A stretch of 64,000 nucleotides of DNA, from NCBI RefSeq assembly GCF_019799905.1, contig NZ_JABGCI010000001.1, forward strand, positions 62,001 through 126,000, in the 5' to 3' direction. A program made the translations under genes and the position numbers. A model generated the notes under the pieces. That model searched no databases and had not been told where the DNA came from. It worked only from the letters and a program-made list of their open reading frames with translations. Position 1 is the stretch's first letter, and each line of letters starts with the position of its first letter. Shown one piece after another: positions 51,418 through 60,383 of the stretch. The DNA is from Trujillonella endophytica. GTDB taxonomy: Bacteria; Actinomycetota; Actinomycetes; Mycobacteriales; Geodermatophilaceae.

Positions 51418-52856
51418 ACGCCCCGCTGCGCCGCGTGGCGATCAGCGTGCTCGTCCTGTTCACGCTGCTGATCGTCAACGTCAACTACATCCAGGTGGTC
51501 CGCTCGGAGGAGCTGCGCGCCGACCCGGGCAACCGGCGCGTCATCGTCGAGGAGTACGACCGCGAGCGCGGCTCGATCGTCGTCGACGGCACCGAGATCG
51601 CCACGTCGGTGGCCACCGACGACGACCTCACCTACCTGCGGCAGTACCCCCAGGGGCCGCTCTACGCGGGGGTCACCGGCTACTACTCCTACCTCTACGG
51701 CGCCCGCGGGATCGAGCGCGCCGAGAACGAGGTGCTGACCGGCGACGACGCCCGGCTGTTCACCCAGCGGCTGAGCGACATCTTCACCGGGCGCAACCCC
51801 TCCGGCGGCGACGTCGTCCTCACCGTCGACCCGGCCGTGCAGGAGGCAGCCCTCGCCGGGCTGGAGGGCGTCACCGGCGCCGTCGTGGCGCTCGACCCCT
51901 CGTCCGGGGCGGTCCTGGGGATGGTCAGCACGCCGACGTTCGACCCGAACCTGCTGTCCAGCCACGACGGCGCCGCGATCCGCGACTACGCCGAACAGCT
52001 GGAGGCCGCCGACCCCGACCCCCGGCTCAACCGGGCGATCAACGACAACTACCCGCCCGGCTCGGTGTTCAAGGTGGTCGTCTCGGCGGCGGCGCTGTCC
52101 AGCGGCGAGTACACGCCCGACACCGTGATCCCCGCCCCGGACGTGCTCACCCTGCCGGGCACCTCCACGACCCTGGAGAACTTCGGCGGCTCCCGGTGCA
52201 GCAGCAGCGGGGAGCAGCCGCTGATCGACGCGCTCACCATCTCCTGCAACACCGCCTTCGCCCTCCTCGGCATCGAGCTGGGCGAGGACCGCATCCGGGA
52301 GATGGCCGAGGCGTTCGGCATGGACGGCGAGGGCCTGGAGATCCCGCTGGAGACGGCGGGCAGCGGCGTCGGCGAGATCGAGAACGACGCCCAGCTGGGG
52401 GTGAGCTCGATCGGCCAGCAGGACGTCGTCATGACCCCGCTGCAGGCGGCGATGGTGGCCGCCGCGATCGCCAACGACGGCACGCTCATGACGCCGTACC
52501 TGGTCGACCAGCTGCGCGCGCCCGACTCCACGGTCATCGAGCAGACCGATCCCGACGAGCTCTCCGAGCCCGTCTCGCCCGAGGTCGCAGCAGGGCTCAC
52601 CGAGATGATGGTGAGCGTCGTCGCGAACGGCAGCGGCCGGGCGGCCCGCATCCCGGGCACCGAGGTGGCCGGCAAGACCGGGACGGCGGAGAACGCCGGC
52701 CCCGACCACAACTGGTTCATCGGCTTCGCCCCCGCCGACGACCCGCAGATCGCCGTGGCGGTCTTCGTGGCCAACGGTGGGGGTACGGGTGGCGACGTGT
52801 CCGCACCGATCGCCCGTCAGGTGATGCAGGCCTACCTCGAGGGTCAGGGCGGCTGA
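51414..52856 (+). CDS. pbpA: PbpA: class B penicillin-binding protein (transpeptidase)
   Basis: A 480-residue monofunctional transpeptidase. One N-terminal transmembrane helix (residues ~8-27), dimerisation region, then the catalytic domain with S217-V-F-K (SxxK), S277-C-N (SxN) and K421-T-G. It crosslinks the glycan made by RodA. The start GTG overlaps the rodA stop and the stop overlaps the pknA start, so the whole cluster is coupled. There are no PASTA domains, as expected for PbpA. Confidence 0.95.
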   Translation: MNAPLRRVAISVLVLFTLLIVNVNYIQVVRSEELRADPGNRRVIVEEYDRERGSIVVDGTEIATSVATDDDLTYLRQYPQGPLYAGVTGYYSYLYGARGIERAENEVLTGDDARLFTQRLSDIFTGRNPSGGDVVLTVDPAVQEAALAGLEGVTGAVVALDPSSGAVLGMVSTPTFDPNLLSSHDGAAIRDYAEQLEAADPDPRLNRAINDNYPPGSVFKVVVSAAALSSGEYTPDTVIPAPDVLTLPGTSTTLENFGGSRCSSSGEQPLIDALTISCNTAFALLGIELGEDRIREMAEAFGMDGEGLEIPLETAGSGVGEIENDAQLGVSSIGQQDVVMTPLQAAMVAAAIANDGTLMTPYLVDQLRAPDSTVIEQTDPDELSEPVSPEVAAGLTEMMVSVVANGSGRAARIPGTEVAGKTGTAENAGPDHNWFIGFAPADDPQIAVAVFVANGGGTGGDVSAPIARQVMQAYLEGQGG

Positions 52857-54640
52857 TGGCACTGTCGACCGGGACCGTCCTCGCCGGGCGGTACGAGATC
52901 ACCTCCCCCATCGCGACCGGCGGCATGGGCGAGGTGTGGCGGGCCCGGGACCGGGTGCTGGACCGGGTGGTCGCGGCGAAGGTGCTGCGCTCGGAGTTCA
53001 CCGGCGACCCGAGCTTCGTGGCCCGGTTCCGCAACGAGGCCCGGCACACCGCCGCCCTGACGCACCCGAACATCGCGTCGGTCTACGACTACGGCGAGAC
53101 CGAGGACGAGCGGAACCCCGGCCAGCGCCTGGCGTTCCTCGTGATGGAGCTGGTCGAGGGCCAGCCCCTGGTGACGATCCTGCACGAGGAGGGCCGCCTC
53201 CCCGTCGACTGGACGCTGCACGTGCTCGGCCAGTCCGCCGACGGGCTCTCCGCCGCCCACGCCGGTGGGGTCGTGCACCGCGACATCAAGCCCGGCAACC
53301 TCATCGTCCGGCCCGACGGCGTCGTGAAGCTGACCGACTTCGGGATCGCCCGCGCGCGCGACGCGACGCCGCTCACCCGCACCGGCATGGTCGTCGGCAC
53401 CGCGCAGTACCTGTCCCCCGAGCAGGCCCAGGGCTTCGAGGTCACCTCCGCCTCGGACGTCTACTCCCTCGGCGTCGTGGGCTACGAGTGCCTCACCGGG
53501 TCACGGCCCTTCGACGGCACCTCCCAGGTGGCCATCGCGCTGGCCCACATCAACCGGCCACCGCCGCCGCTGCCCGCCGACGTGCCGCTCGCCGTCCGGC
53601 AGCTCCTGGAGCGCGCGCTGGAGAAGCACCCCGAGGACCGCTTCGAGGACGGTGCGGCCTTCGCCGCGGCCATCCGGGCGGTGGCCGCCGCCGTGGGCAG
53701 CCGGGCACCCGCCGGCACGGGCATGGCCGTGGCCGCAGCCGCCGCCACCCAGGTCGTGACCATGCCCGCGGAGGCCCAGCCGGAGGAGGAGCCGAGCACC
53801 CAGGTGCTCGACGCCGCACCGCTGGCCGCCGCCGGGGCGGTCACCGGGACGCACACCTCCGCCCGGCCCATGCCGCCGCTGCAGGGCCCGCCGGCCGGCG
53901 GCGACCCGTGGGACGACGCCGAGCCCGTCCGGCCCACCCGCCGGGACCGCCGCTGGGTGTGGCTGGTCGCCGCGCTCGTCGGCCTCGCGCTGCTCGCCGG
54001 GCTGCTCTGGATCGTCTTCAGCGGCGGCGGCGAGGGCGACGGCGACGGCACCGCGGCCAGCCGCAGCAGCAGCGCCCCGTCGTCGTCGGCGGCCGCCACG
54101 TCGGGCCCCGCGGCGACGCTGCCGCTGGACGTCGCGGCCCTCCTCGGGGAGGACGTGGACGAGGCGGCCGCGACGCTCGCGGAACAGGGCTTCGCCGACG
54201 TCACCCGGCAGGAGGCCTCCGAGCAGCAGCTGGTCGAGTACGGGCAGGAGCTGGGCCCGGACGAGGTCGCCGCGGTCACGCCCGCCGGCGGCCAGGTCCC
54301 CGTCGACGCGCCGATCGTCCTCTACTTCGCGCCCGAGGGCTGGTCGCCGCCGGAGACCGACACCGGCGAGGACGACGGCGACGACGACGACGGGGGCGTT
54401 CCGGCGCCCACCGCCCCCACGCAGTCCAGCTCCGCCAGCAGCAGCTCGTCGGCGTCCTCGTCGTCCTCGAGCTCGTCGTCGTCCTCGTCGGCCTCCTCGT
54501 CGTCCGTGAGCTCGTCCCCGCCGGTCTCGCCGCCCCCGACCCCGCAGGGCAGCACGCTGCCCCCGGCGCCGTCCACGGAGCCGGCGCCGGACGACCCCGG
54601 GGCTGCCGGGCCCGCTGGGGCGGAGGGTACGAGCGGGTGA
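52856..54640 (+). CDS. pknA: PknA: Ser/Thr protein kinase with one PASTA-like domain
   Basis: A 594-residue receptor kinase. Catalytic residues are K42 (VAAK), H141-R-D143 and D161-F-G, all intact; YLSPEQA marks the P+1 loop. A transmembrane helix spans about 367-388, then a Ser-rich stretch, one PASTA-like domain (LLGEDVDEAAATLAEQGF) and a long Ser tract near residues 520-560. Mycobacterial PknA lacks a PASTA domain, so this form is longer than that relative. The ATG overlaps the pbpA stop. Confidence 0.92.
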   Translation: MALSTGTVLAGRYEITSPIATGGMGEVWRARDRVLDRVVAAKVLRSEFTGDPSFVARFRNEARHTAALTHPNIASVYDYGETEDERNPGQRLAFLVMELVEGQPLVTILHEEGRLPVDWTLHVLGQSADGLSAAHAGGVVHRDIKPGNLIVRPDGVVKLTDFGIARARDATPLTRTGMVVGTAQYLSPEQAQGFEVTSASDVYSLGVVGYECLTGSRPFDGTSQVAIALAHINRPPPPLPADVPLAVRQLLERALEKHPEDRFEDGAAFAAAIRAVAAAVGSRAPAGTGMAVAAAAATQVVTMPAEAQPEEEPSTQVLDAAPLAAAGAVTGTHTSARPMPPLQGPPAGGDPWDDAEPVRPTRRDRRWVWLVAALVGLALLAGLLWIVFSGGGEGDGDGTAASRSSSAPSSSAAATSGPAATLPLDVAALLGEDVDEAAATLAEQGFADVTRQEASEQQLVEYGQELGPDEVAAVTPAGGQVPVDAPIVLYFAPEGWSPPETDTGEDDGDDDDGGVPAPTAPTQSSSASSSSSASSSSSSSSSSSSASSSSVSSSPPVSPPPTPQGSTLPPAPSTEPAPDDPGAAGPAGAEGTSG

Positions 54641-54746
54641 TCGAGCCCCCACGCGCCGTGACCGGCGGCTCCCGGCCGGTGGATACGCTGGCGGACGGCC
54701 CCGCTCGCGGCGGCCGGACTCCCCCCACGGCCCGAGAGGACCTGCG

Positions 54747-56669
54747 ATGACCACCCCATCGGTGCTCGGTGAGCGCTACGAGATCGGCGGGGTGCTGGGC
54801 CGCGGCGGCATGGCGGAGGTCCACCGCGGCCGGGACACGCGGCTGGGCCGTGAGGTCGCCGTCAAGGTGCTGCGCAGCGACCTGGCCCGTGACCCCTCCT
54901 TCCAGGTGCGGTTCCGCCGCGAGGCGCAGGCCGCCGCGTCGCTGAACCACCCGGCCATCGTCGCCGTGTACGACACCGGCGAGGACCGCGGCCCCACCGG
55001 CAACACCCCCTACATCGTCATGGAGTACGTCGAGGGCGACACCCTGCGCGACGTGCTGCGCCGGGAGGGCGTGCTGCCCCCGGAGCGGGCGATGAGCCTG
55101 GCGGCCGACATCTGCGGCGCCCTGGACTTCAGCCACCGCAACGGCATCGTGCACCGCGACGTGAAGCCCGGGAACGTGATGATCACGCCGGCCGGCTCGG
55201 TCAAGGTCATGGACTTCGGCATCGCCCGTGCGGTCTCCGACTCGGCCGCCACGATGACCTCGACGGCGGCCGTCATCGGCACGGCGCAGTACCTCTCCCC
55301 CGAGCAGGCCCGCGGAGAGGGCGTCGACGCCCGCTCCGACGTGTACTCGCTCGGCTGCCTGCTGTACGAGCTGGTCACCGGGGCGCCGCCGTTCACCGGC
55401 GACTCGCCCGTGTCGGTGGCCTACCAGCACGTCCGCGAGGACCCGCGCCTGCCGTCGTCGATCAACCACGACATCCCGCCGGAGCTGGACTCGATCCTGC
55501 TCAAGGCGATGAGCAAGAACCCGGCCAACCGGTACCAGTCGGCCGCCGAGATGCGCAACGACCTCCTCCGGGCACTGGCCGGCCAGCGGGTCGAGGCCAC
55601 GCCGGTCCTGGGCGAGGCCGAGCGGACCGCCGTGATCGGCGCGGTCCCCCCGGGCCACAGCGCCAGTCGCTGGGACGGCGACGACGAGGCCGCCCGGAAG
55701 CGCAAGCGCAACCGGATCATCGCCGCGGTCGTCGGCGCGCTCGTGCTCATCGGCGCCGTCGTCGGCATCGCCCTGCTGCTCGGTGGTGGCGACGAGGAGG
55801 AGCCTGCGGCCGGGCCCACGCAGGTCACCGTGCCGGCCGGCCTCATCGGAGCGCCCCAGGCCGAAGCCGTGACAGCGCTCGAGGGTGCCGGCCTCGTCGG
55901 CGGCGCCATCACCCCGCAGGAGGTCTCCGACGAGTCCCAGGTCGGGACCGTCCTGACCACCGACCCGGCCAGCGGCGCCGAGGTCCCGGAGGGCACCGAG
56001 GTCGACCTGACCGTCGGCACCGCCCCCGACACCGCAGTGGTCCCCGCGTTGGTCGGTCAGACCCTGGAGGACGCCCGCGCGGCGATCGACACCGCCGGTT
56101 TCACGGGCAACGTCGACACCGATCAGGTCGACTCGCTCGAGCCCGAGGGCATCGTGATCGCCAGCGACCCCCAGCGCGGCGCCGTCGTCGCCCTCGACAC
56201 GGCGATCCTGCTCTCGGTGTCCGACGGTGACGCCCCGATCCCGCCCGTGAGCGGCACGGAGGCCGCAGCCACCCAGGCGCTCCGCGCCGCCGGCTTCACG
56301 AACATCACCGTCCAGCAGGTGGAGGACGACGCCGCGGCCGGCACCGCCCTCGGCACGAACCCCGCCGCCAACACGCAGGCCACCGCCGAGAGCGCGATCG
56401 TGCTGCGCGTCTCCAGCGGCCCGGCAGCGCCCGAGACCGTGACCGTGCCCGACGTCGAGGACCAGCCGGAGGCAGCCGCGACGGCGGCACTGCAGCGCGA
56501 GGGGTTCGTGGTCGACGTCCGGGATGTCCCGGCAACCGACCCCGGCGACGTCGGCATCGTGGTCTCGCAGAGCCCGTCGGCCAACGGTGAGGTCGAACCC
56601 GGCTCGACGGTCACCATCACCGTCGGCCGTACCCCGACCACCGCCACCACGAGTCCACCGACGGGCTGA
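54747..56669 (+). CDS. pknB: PknB: Ser/Thr protein kinase with four PASTA domains
   Basis: The 640-residue master kinase of cell-wall growth. K40, H136-R-D138 and D156-F-G form the active site. The activation loop holds T171 and T173, at the same numbers as the regulatory threonines in M. tuberculosis PknB. A transmembrane helix (about 324-345) leads to four extracellular PASTA repeats (about 356-630) that bind muropeptides or lipid II. The ATG is preceded by GAGAGGA. It ends the cluster and is followed by a perfect terminator palindrome. Confidence 0.96.
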   Translation: MTTPSVLGERYEIGGVLGRGGMAEVHRGRDTRLGREVAVKVLRSDLARDPSFQVRFRREAQAAASLNHPAIVAVYDTGEDRGPTGNTPYIVMEYVEGDTLRDVLRREGVLPPERAMSLAADICGALDFSHRNGIVHRDVKPGNVMITPAGSVKVMDFGIARAVSDSAATMTSTAAVIGTAQYLSPEQARGEGVDARSDVYSLGCLLYELVTGAPPFTGDSPVSVAYQHVREDPRLPSSINHDIPPELDSILLKAMSKNPANRYQSAAEMRNDLLRALAGQRVEATPVLGEAERTAVIGAVPPGHSASRWDGDDEAARKRKRNRIIAAVVGALVLIGAVVGIALLLGGGDEEEPAAGPTQVTVPAGLIGAPQAEAVTALEGAGLVGGAITPQEVSDESQVGTVLTTDPASGAEVPEGTEVDLTVGTAPDTAVVPALVGQTLEDARAAIDTAGFTGNVDTDQVDSLEPEGIVIASDPQRGAVVALDTAILLSVSDGDAPIPPVSGTEAAATQALRAAGFTNITVQQVEDDAAAGTALGTNPAANTQATAESAIVLRVSSGPAAPETVTVPDVEDQPEAAATAALQREGFVVDVRDVPATDPGDVGIVVSQSPSANGEVEPGSTVTITVGRTPTTATTSPPTG

Positions 56670-56689
56670 CCACCTGCCACGACGCACAG

Positions 56690-56723
56690 AGAGGGGCTCC
56701 ACCCGGCCGGGTGGAGCCCCTCT
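56690..56723. terminator. Bidirectional terminator between pknB and trpG
   Basis: A perfect 34-bp palindrome: AGAGGGGCTCCACCCGG followed directly by its reverse complement, then TCTTCC. It lies between the convergent pknB and trpG stops. Confidence 0.85.
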
Positions 56724-56739
56724 TCCGCTTCTCGGGGCG

Positions 56740-57390
56740 CTAGGCGCTGACAGTGGACAGCCGACGCGCGCCGGCGGCCGCGGCCTCCAGCAGGGCCGGG
56801 TCGGGCGCCTGACCGCAGGCGGCCAGCCAGGTGGCGAGCATCTGGTGCCCGCCCTCGGTGAGCACCGACTCGGGGTGGAACTGGACGCCCTCGACGGGCA
56901 GCGCCCGATGGCGGAGCGCCATGACGATCCCCGAGGGCGTGTGCCCGGTGACCTCGAGCTCGTCGGGCACCGTGGCGAGATCGACGGCCAGCGAGTGGTA
57001 CCGGGTGGCGGTGAACGGCGAGGGCAGGCCCTCGAGGACGCCGACGCCGTCGTGGACCACCTGGCTGGTCTTGCCGTGCAGCAGCTCCGGCGCCCGCACG
57101 ACCTCCGCGCCGAAGGCCTCCGCGATGGCCTGGTGGCCCAGGCACACGCCCAGCACCGGCGTGCCCGCCTCGGCGGCGGCCCGGACCATCGGCACGGTGA
57201 CACCGGCGTCGGCGGGGGTGCCGGGGCCCGGGGACAGCAGCACACCGGCCACGTCGAGATCGGCCAGCTCGTCGACGGTCACCGCGTCGTTGCGCCGCAC
57301 GATGCAGCGCACCCCGAGCTGACCGAGGTACTGGACGAGGTTGTAGACGAAGCTGTCGAAGTTGTCGACGACGAGGACGGGCCTGCTCAC
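56740..57390 (-). CDS. trpG: Glutamine amidotransferase TrpG/PabA
   Basis: A 216-residue class I amidotransferase. The triad is in GVCLGHQAIAEAFG (Cys nucleophile) and GVQFHPESV (His, Glu). It supplies ammonia for anthranilate or aminodeoxychorismate synthesis; in actinobacteria the single enzyme in this synteny is annotated as TrpG and probably serves as PabA too. The GTG at 57390 has AGGGG in front; a GTG at 57405 is possible. A DUF881 gene lies upstream on the same strand. Confidence 0.93.
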   Translation of the reverse strand: MSRPVLVVDNFDSFVYNLVQYLGQLGVRCIVRRNDAVTVDELADLDVAGVLLSPGPGTPADAGVTVPMVRAAAEAGTPVLGVCLGHQAIAEAFGAEVVRAPELLHGKTSQVVHDGVGVLEGLPSPFTATRYHSLAVDLATVPDELEVTGHTPSGIVMALRHRALPVEGVQFHPESVLTEGGHQMLATWLAACGQAPDPALLEAAAAGARRLSTVSA

Positions 57391-57430
57391 GACCCCTGTG
57401 TACACCAGCCGGGGCCCCGTCCCCCACCTG

Positions 57431-58213
57431 TCACCGGACGGGGGTGGCGTGCTGCATGTCCGGGATGCCGCTGTGCGCCGGCAGTTCCACGGACTCGGCC
57501 CGCCGCACCGAGAACGTCAGCCCGAAGGCGGCGACGGCCTCCCGGAACACGGCAACCTGCGGGGAGGCCGACAGCTGCTCCTCGAAGGCCTCGACGTCCC
57601 CGATCGCGTCGATCCGGAACGGCGGGGAGTAGGTCCGTCCCTCCAGCAGCAGCACGGGGCCGACGCAGACGACGGCGCTCGTGGAGATCAGCCGCTGGTC
57701 CATGATGGCCACGCCGTCGGCCCCCGCGGCCCACAGCGCGTTGACCACCGCCTGGACGTCGGACTGGTGGATGACGACGTCGTCCGGCCGGGCGCCGCGG
57801 GGGAGCGAGCCGTCCGGCCGCCGCGGGGCGTCGTCCAGGGTGATGCGCACCCCCGCGCCGCTGAGCGGGACCATCCCCGCCGAGAGCGTCAGCCCCTCCG
57901 CCTCGATGCGCACGGCGTCCACCGCACCGTCCTGCGTCGCGACCTGGTCGGTGACCCGCGAGATCTGCGCCTGGAGCTCCTGGGCCTCCGCGGACTGCTG
58001 GGTCAGCGCCGCGCGCCGCTGGCTGATCAGCCCCGAGAGCTCGATGACCTCCCCGCCGCGCAGGTCGGTTCCGCGCGCGGTCTGGCCGGACGTGGCGAAC
58101 AGCAGGCCCGCCGCCAGCGCGACGACCGGCACCAGCGCCGCCCAGGCCGCGCGACGGCCCCGCAGCCGACCCCGCGACAGCCTCAGCGCGCCGCGCAGGC
58201 GGTCAGCGATCAT
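57431..58213 (-). CDS. DUF881 membrane protein (YlxW-like)
   Basis: A 260-residue protein with an N-terminal transmembrane helix (WAALVPVVALAAGLLFATSG), a coiled coil (RAALTQQSAEAQELQAQISRVTDQV) and the DUF881 core (GVRITLDDAPR...VVIHQSDVQAVVNALWAAGADGVAIMDQRL). It matches Rv0012 of the same synteny. The function is unknown but is linked by position to cell division. ATG 58213 is unambiguous. It is divergent from crgA. Confidence 0.92.
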   Translation of the reverse strand: MIADRLRGALRLSRGRLRGRRAAWAALVPVVALAAGLLFATSGQTARGTDLRGGEVIELSGLISQRRAALTQQSAEAQELQAQISRVTDQVATQDGAVDAVRIEAEGLTLSAGMVPLSGAGVRITLDDAPRRPDGSLPRGARPDDVVIHQSDVQAVVNALWAAGADGVAIMDQRLISTSAVVCVGPVLLLEGRTYSPPFRIDAIGDVEAFEEQLSASPQVAVFREAVAAFGLTFSVRRAESVELPAHSGIPDMQHATPVR

Positions 58214-58358
58214 GAGGCACCTCCTCGCCGGTGGCGGCGGACTCCCCCACCGGGGGCGGTCGACCGGCGTCGGTGACCCACCGCCTGCTCCCCGCAGCTT
58301 AGGCTGGGGACAGAGCCGGCCGGCGGAGGCCGCCCGGCGTCCGGAGGGAGCAGCAGCG

Positions 58359-58625
58359 GTGCCGAAGTCGAAGGTGCGCAAGAAGTCGGCCTACACGCCT
58401 CCCCCGAGCACCCTGCAGCCCGGCGCTGCCCGCGCCGTGGCGCCCAGCCCGCGCTGGTACGCCCCCGTGATGGTGGGGCTGATGCTGCTCGGCCTGCTGT
58501 GGATCGTCGTGTACTACGTGGCCGGCGACGAGATCCCGTTCATGGTCGACCTCTCCGCGTGGAACTTCGCGATCGGGTTCGGCGCGATGGTCGCCGGCCT
58601 GGTCATGTCGATGCGCTGGCGGTAG
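58359..58625 (+). CDS. crgA: CrgA: cell-division protein
   Basis: An 88-residue protein with two transmembrane helices (YAPVMVGLMLLGLLWIVVYYV and FAIGFGAMVAGLVMSM) after a basic N-terminus MPKSKVRKKSAYTPPP. CrgA interacts with FtsZ, FtsI and FtsQ at the septum and influences sporulation septation in Streptomyces. The GTG at 58359 has GGAGGGAG in front. A GC-rich hairpin follows the stop. Confidence 0.95.
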   Translation: MPKSKVRKKSAYTPPPSTLQPGAARAVAPSPRWYAPVMVGLMLLGLLWIVVYYVAGDEIPFMVDLSAWNFAIGFGAMVAGLVMSMRWR

Positions 58626-58642
58626 CCGGGAGGAACCCGCGC

Positions 58643-58676
58643 CGAGGCCCTCGTCCCCCTGGGGACGGGGGCCTCG
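58643..58676 (+). terminator. crgA terminator hairpin
   Basis: CGAGGCCCTCGTCCCC (58643-58658) pairs with 58661-58676 with one A-to-G (wobble) exception, and is followed by TCCGTTTCTCC. It starts 17 bases after the crgA stop. Confidence 0.75.
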
Positions 58677-58703
58677 TCCGTTTCTCCCCAGCCGGGCCTG
58701 GGG

Positions 58704-58905
58704 ATGTGCACAGCGTCCGCGGCTGTCCACAGGTCGACTCGGCGCTGAATACCCAGGGTTGTCCACCGGATGTGGAGTACGCATGTTCGACTGCGCTCCG
58801 CTGACCTGCGCTTTCGTAGGACGTGAGGCGGGTGTGACGGGGAGGATGCCCGAGTAACTACAGCCCTGTGCTTCTGTCCCCAGCTGTGTACCCAGCTGTG
58901 GAGAA
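58704..58905. promoter_or_regulatory. Cluster of DnaA-box-like repeats in a non-coding gap
   Basis: The 404-bp gap between crgA and the PH-domain gene has no plausible gene. It contains CTGTCCACA (58723-58731), TTGTCCACC (58759-58767) and TTCTCCACA on the minus strand (58905-58897), each one base from the DnaA box TTGTCCACA or TTATCCACA, and weaker copies at 58704, 58771 and 58873. A 12-bp tandem repeat CCCAGCTGTG(T/G)A lies at 58879-58902. GC content is locally lower. This could be a DnaA-binding or origin-associated region. Confidence 0.45.
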
Positions 58906-59029
58906 GTCGACAAGGCGGCTGCGGACCGGCCGCTGACGGGCCGCTGACCTGCGACGGAGCGTCACCCAACGGTTCCGCTGCGGACACCCGCCGGTGCGGG
59001 GAGGTGCGGGGGTCGTCCAGGCTGGGGAC

Positions 59030-59437
59030 GTGGAGTGGTCGGCACGTCCGGGGATCGTCGTGGCGCTGGCGGCAGGCGGCGCCGTGCTGGGGACGGGCGC
59101 ACTGCTGCTCGAGCCCGTCGGCCGCGTGCTCGTGGGGGCGGCCGGCGTCCTCCTGCTGGCACTGGCCGCCCGCTCGGCGTTCCTGCGGCCACGGCTGGCG
59201 GCCGTGCCGGAGGGAGTGGTGGTCCGCACGCTCACCGGCCGGGTGGAGCTGCCCTGGTCGCTGCTGCGCGTGCAGGTCCGGGAGGCCCGGCGACGAGGAC
59301 TGCGCTCGAGGCTCCTCGAGCTGGACACCGCGGCCGGGGTGGACGACGCCGGCGTGCTGGTGCTGCTCGGGCGCTGGGAGCTCGGCAGCGACCCGGCAGA
59401 CGTCGCCCGTGCGCTCGAGGCGTCCCGCCCGGCCTGA
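59030..59437 (+). CDS. PH-domain (CFP-6-like) membrane protein
   Basis: A 135-residue protein with two hydrophobic N-terminal segments (IVVALAAGGAVLGTGALLL and VLVGAAGVLLLALAA) and a PH-like domain (GVVVRTLTGRVELPWSLLRVQVREARRRGLRSRLLELD). It is homologous in position and layout to Rv0010c (CFP-6) of mycobacteria. Function unknown. The start GTG at 59030 has GGGG in front. It converges on the rhomboid gene. Confidence 0.88.
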   Translation: MEWSARPGIVVALAAGGAVLGTGALLLEPVGRVLVGAAGVLLLALAARSAFLRPRLAAVPEGVVVRTLTGRVELPWSLLRVQVREARRRGLRSRLLELDTAAGVDDAGVLVLLGRWELGSDPADVARALEASRPA

Positions 59438-59475
59438 GCGGGACGCCGTCCTCGCCGCCCGTCTCCGACCCTTGC

Positions 59476-60333
59476 TCAGAAGTCGAGGACGCCCAGCGTC
59501 GACGCGGTGAGCGCGGTGATGACCAGGGCGGCGGCCAGCAGCATGAGGCCCAGCACCTGGAGCTCGGTGCGCCGCCGGGCCAGGACGACGATGCCGGCGG
59601 CGACGAAGCCGGCCACCAGGCCGCCCAGGTGGCCCAGCAGCGAGATGCCCGGGATCACGATGCTGAGGCCGAGGTTGATGGCCAGGAGGGTGACGATGCC
59701 GCGGACGTCGCCGCGGCTGGTGAACGCCAGGACACCGAAGGCGCCCATGAGACCCCAGATGGCGCCGGAGGCCCCCGCCACCGACTGGAACGGCTCCCCG
59801 AACAGCTGGATCGCGACCGAGCCGCCGAGGGCCGACACGAGGTAGACGGCCAGGTAGCGCCAGCGGCCGAGCGCTCGCTCCAGCTCGGAGCCGAACAGCA
59901 GCAGGGCCAGCATGTTGAACGCCAGGTGCACCGGTCCGACGTGCAGGAAGGCCGACGTGATGATCCGCCAGTCCTCGCCGAAGGCCTGGACGAGGACCGG
60001 TGCCAGCTGGAGGTCGGCGAAGAGCTCCGACCGCTGGTTGTCGAACGGGCTGAACCCGTCGACCGCGGCGGCGACGGCCGTGGCGACGAACACCGCGACG
60101 TTGAGCGCGATCAGCGTCAGGGTGACGACGCCCCACCGTCGTCCGGCCGCGCGCGCCGGCGGCGTCCGGCGGGGCGTGCGCACGGATGCCTGGCCCTCGC
60201 GGATGCACTCCGGGCACTGGAACCCGACCGAGGCCGAGGTCATGCACTCCGGGCAGATGGGTCGGCCGCAGTGGCCGCACGAGACCCCGGTGGTCCGGTC
60301 GGGGTGCCGGTAGCAGGTGGCCGGCGGGGGCAC
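59476..60333 (-). CDS. Rhomboid intramembrane serine protease with zinc-binding N-terminus
   Basis: A 285-residue protein. The N-terminus is a B-box-like zinc finger (CYRHPDRTTGVSCGHCGRPICPECM...CPEC), common in actinobacterial rhomboids. A six-helix rhomboid core follows with the catalytic Ser in GASGAIWG and His in LGHLGGLVAG. WRIITSAFLHVGPVHLAFNM is loop L1-TM2. The GTG at 60333 has GAGGAG nine bases upstream. It is co-directional with and 51 bp after the cyclophilin gene. Confidence 0.93.
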   Translation of the reverse strand: MPPPATCYRHPDRTTGVSCGHCGRPICPECMTSASVGFQCPECIREGQASVRTPRRTPPARAAGRRWGVVTLTLIALNVAVFVATAVAAAVDGFSPFDNQRSELFADLQLAPVLVQAFGEDWRIITSAFLHVGPVHLAFNMLALLLFGSELERALGRWRYLAVYLVSALGGSVAIQLFGEPFQSVAGASGAIWGLMGAFGVLAFTSRGDVRGIVTLLAINLGLSIVIPGISLLGHLGGLVAGFVAAGIVVLARRRTELQVLGLMLLAAALVITALTASTLGVLDF

Positions 60334-60383
60334 GGGCCGGGACTCCTCGCCCCAGCCCGTGCCCCCGGCGACGGGCGGCTGGG

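Noticed and set aside
57415-57443. 8-bp hairpin between trpG and the DUF881 gene as a terminator
   Set aside because: CCCCGTCC/GGACGGGG is short, overlaps the DUF881 stop, and the two genes are co-directional, so termination is not well supported.
58775-58792. Possible LexA (SOS) box near GTTCGA in the crgA gap
   Set aside because: Only one half-site matches; the left half reads AGTACG rather than TCGAAC.
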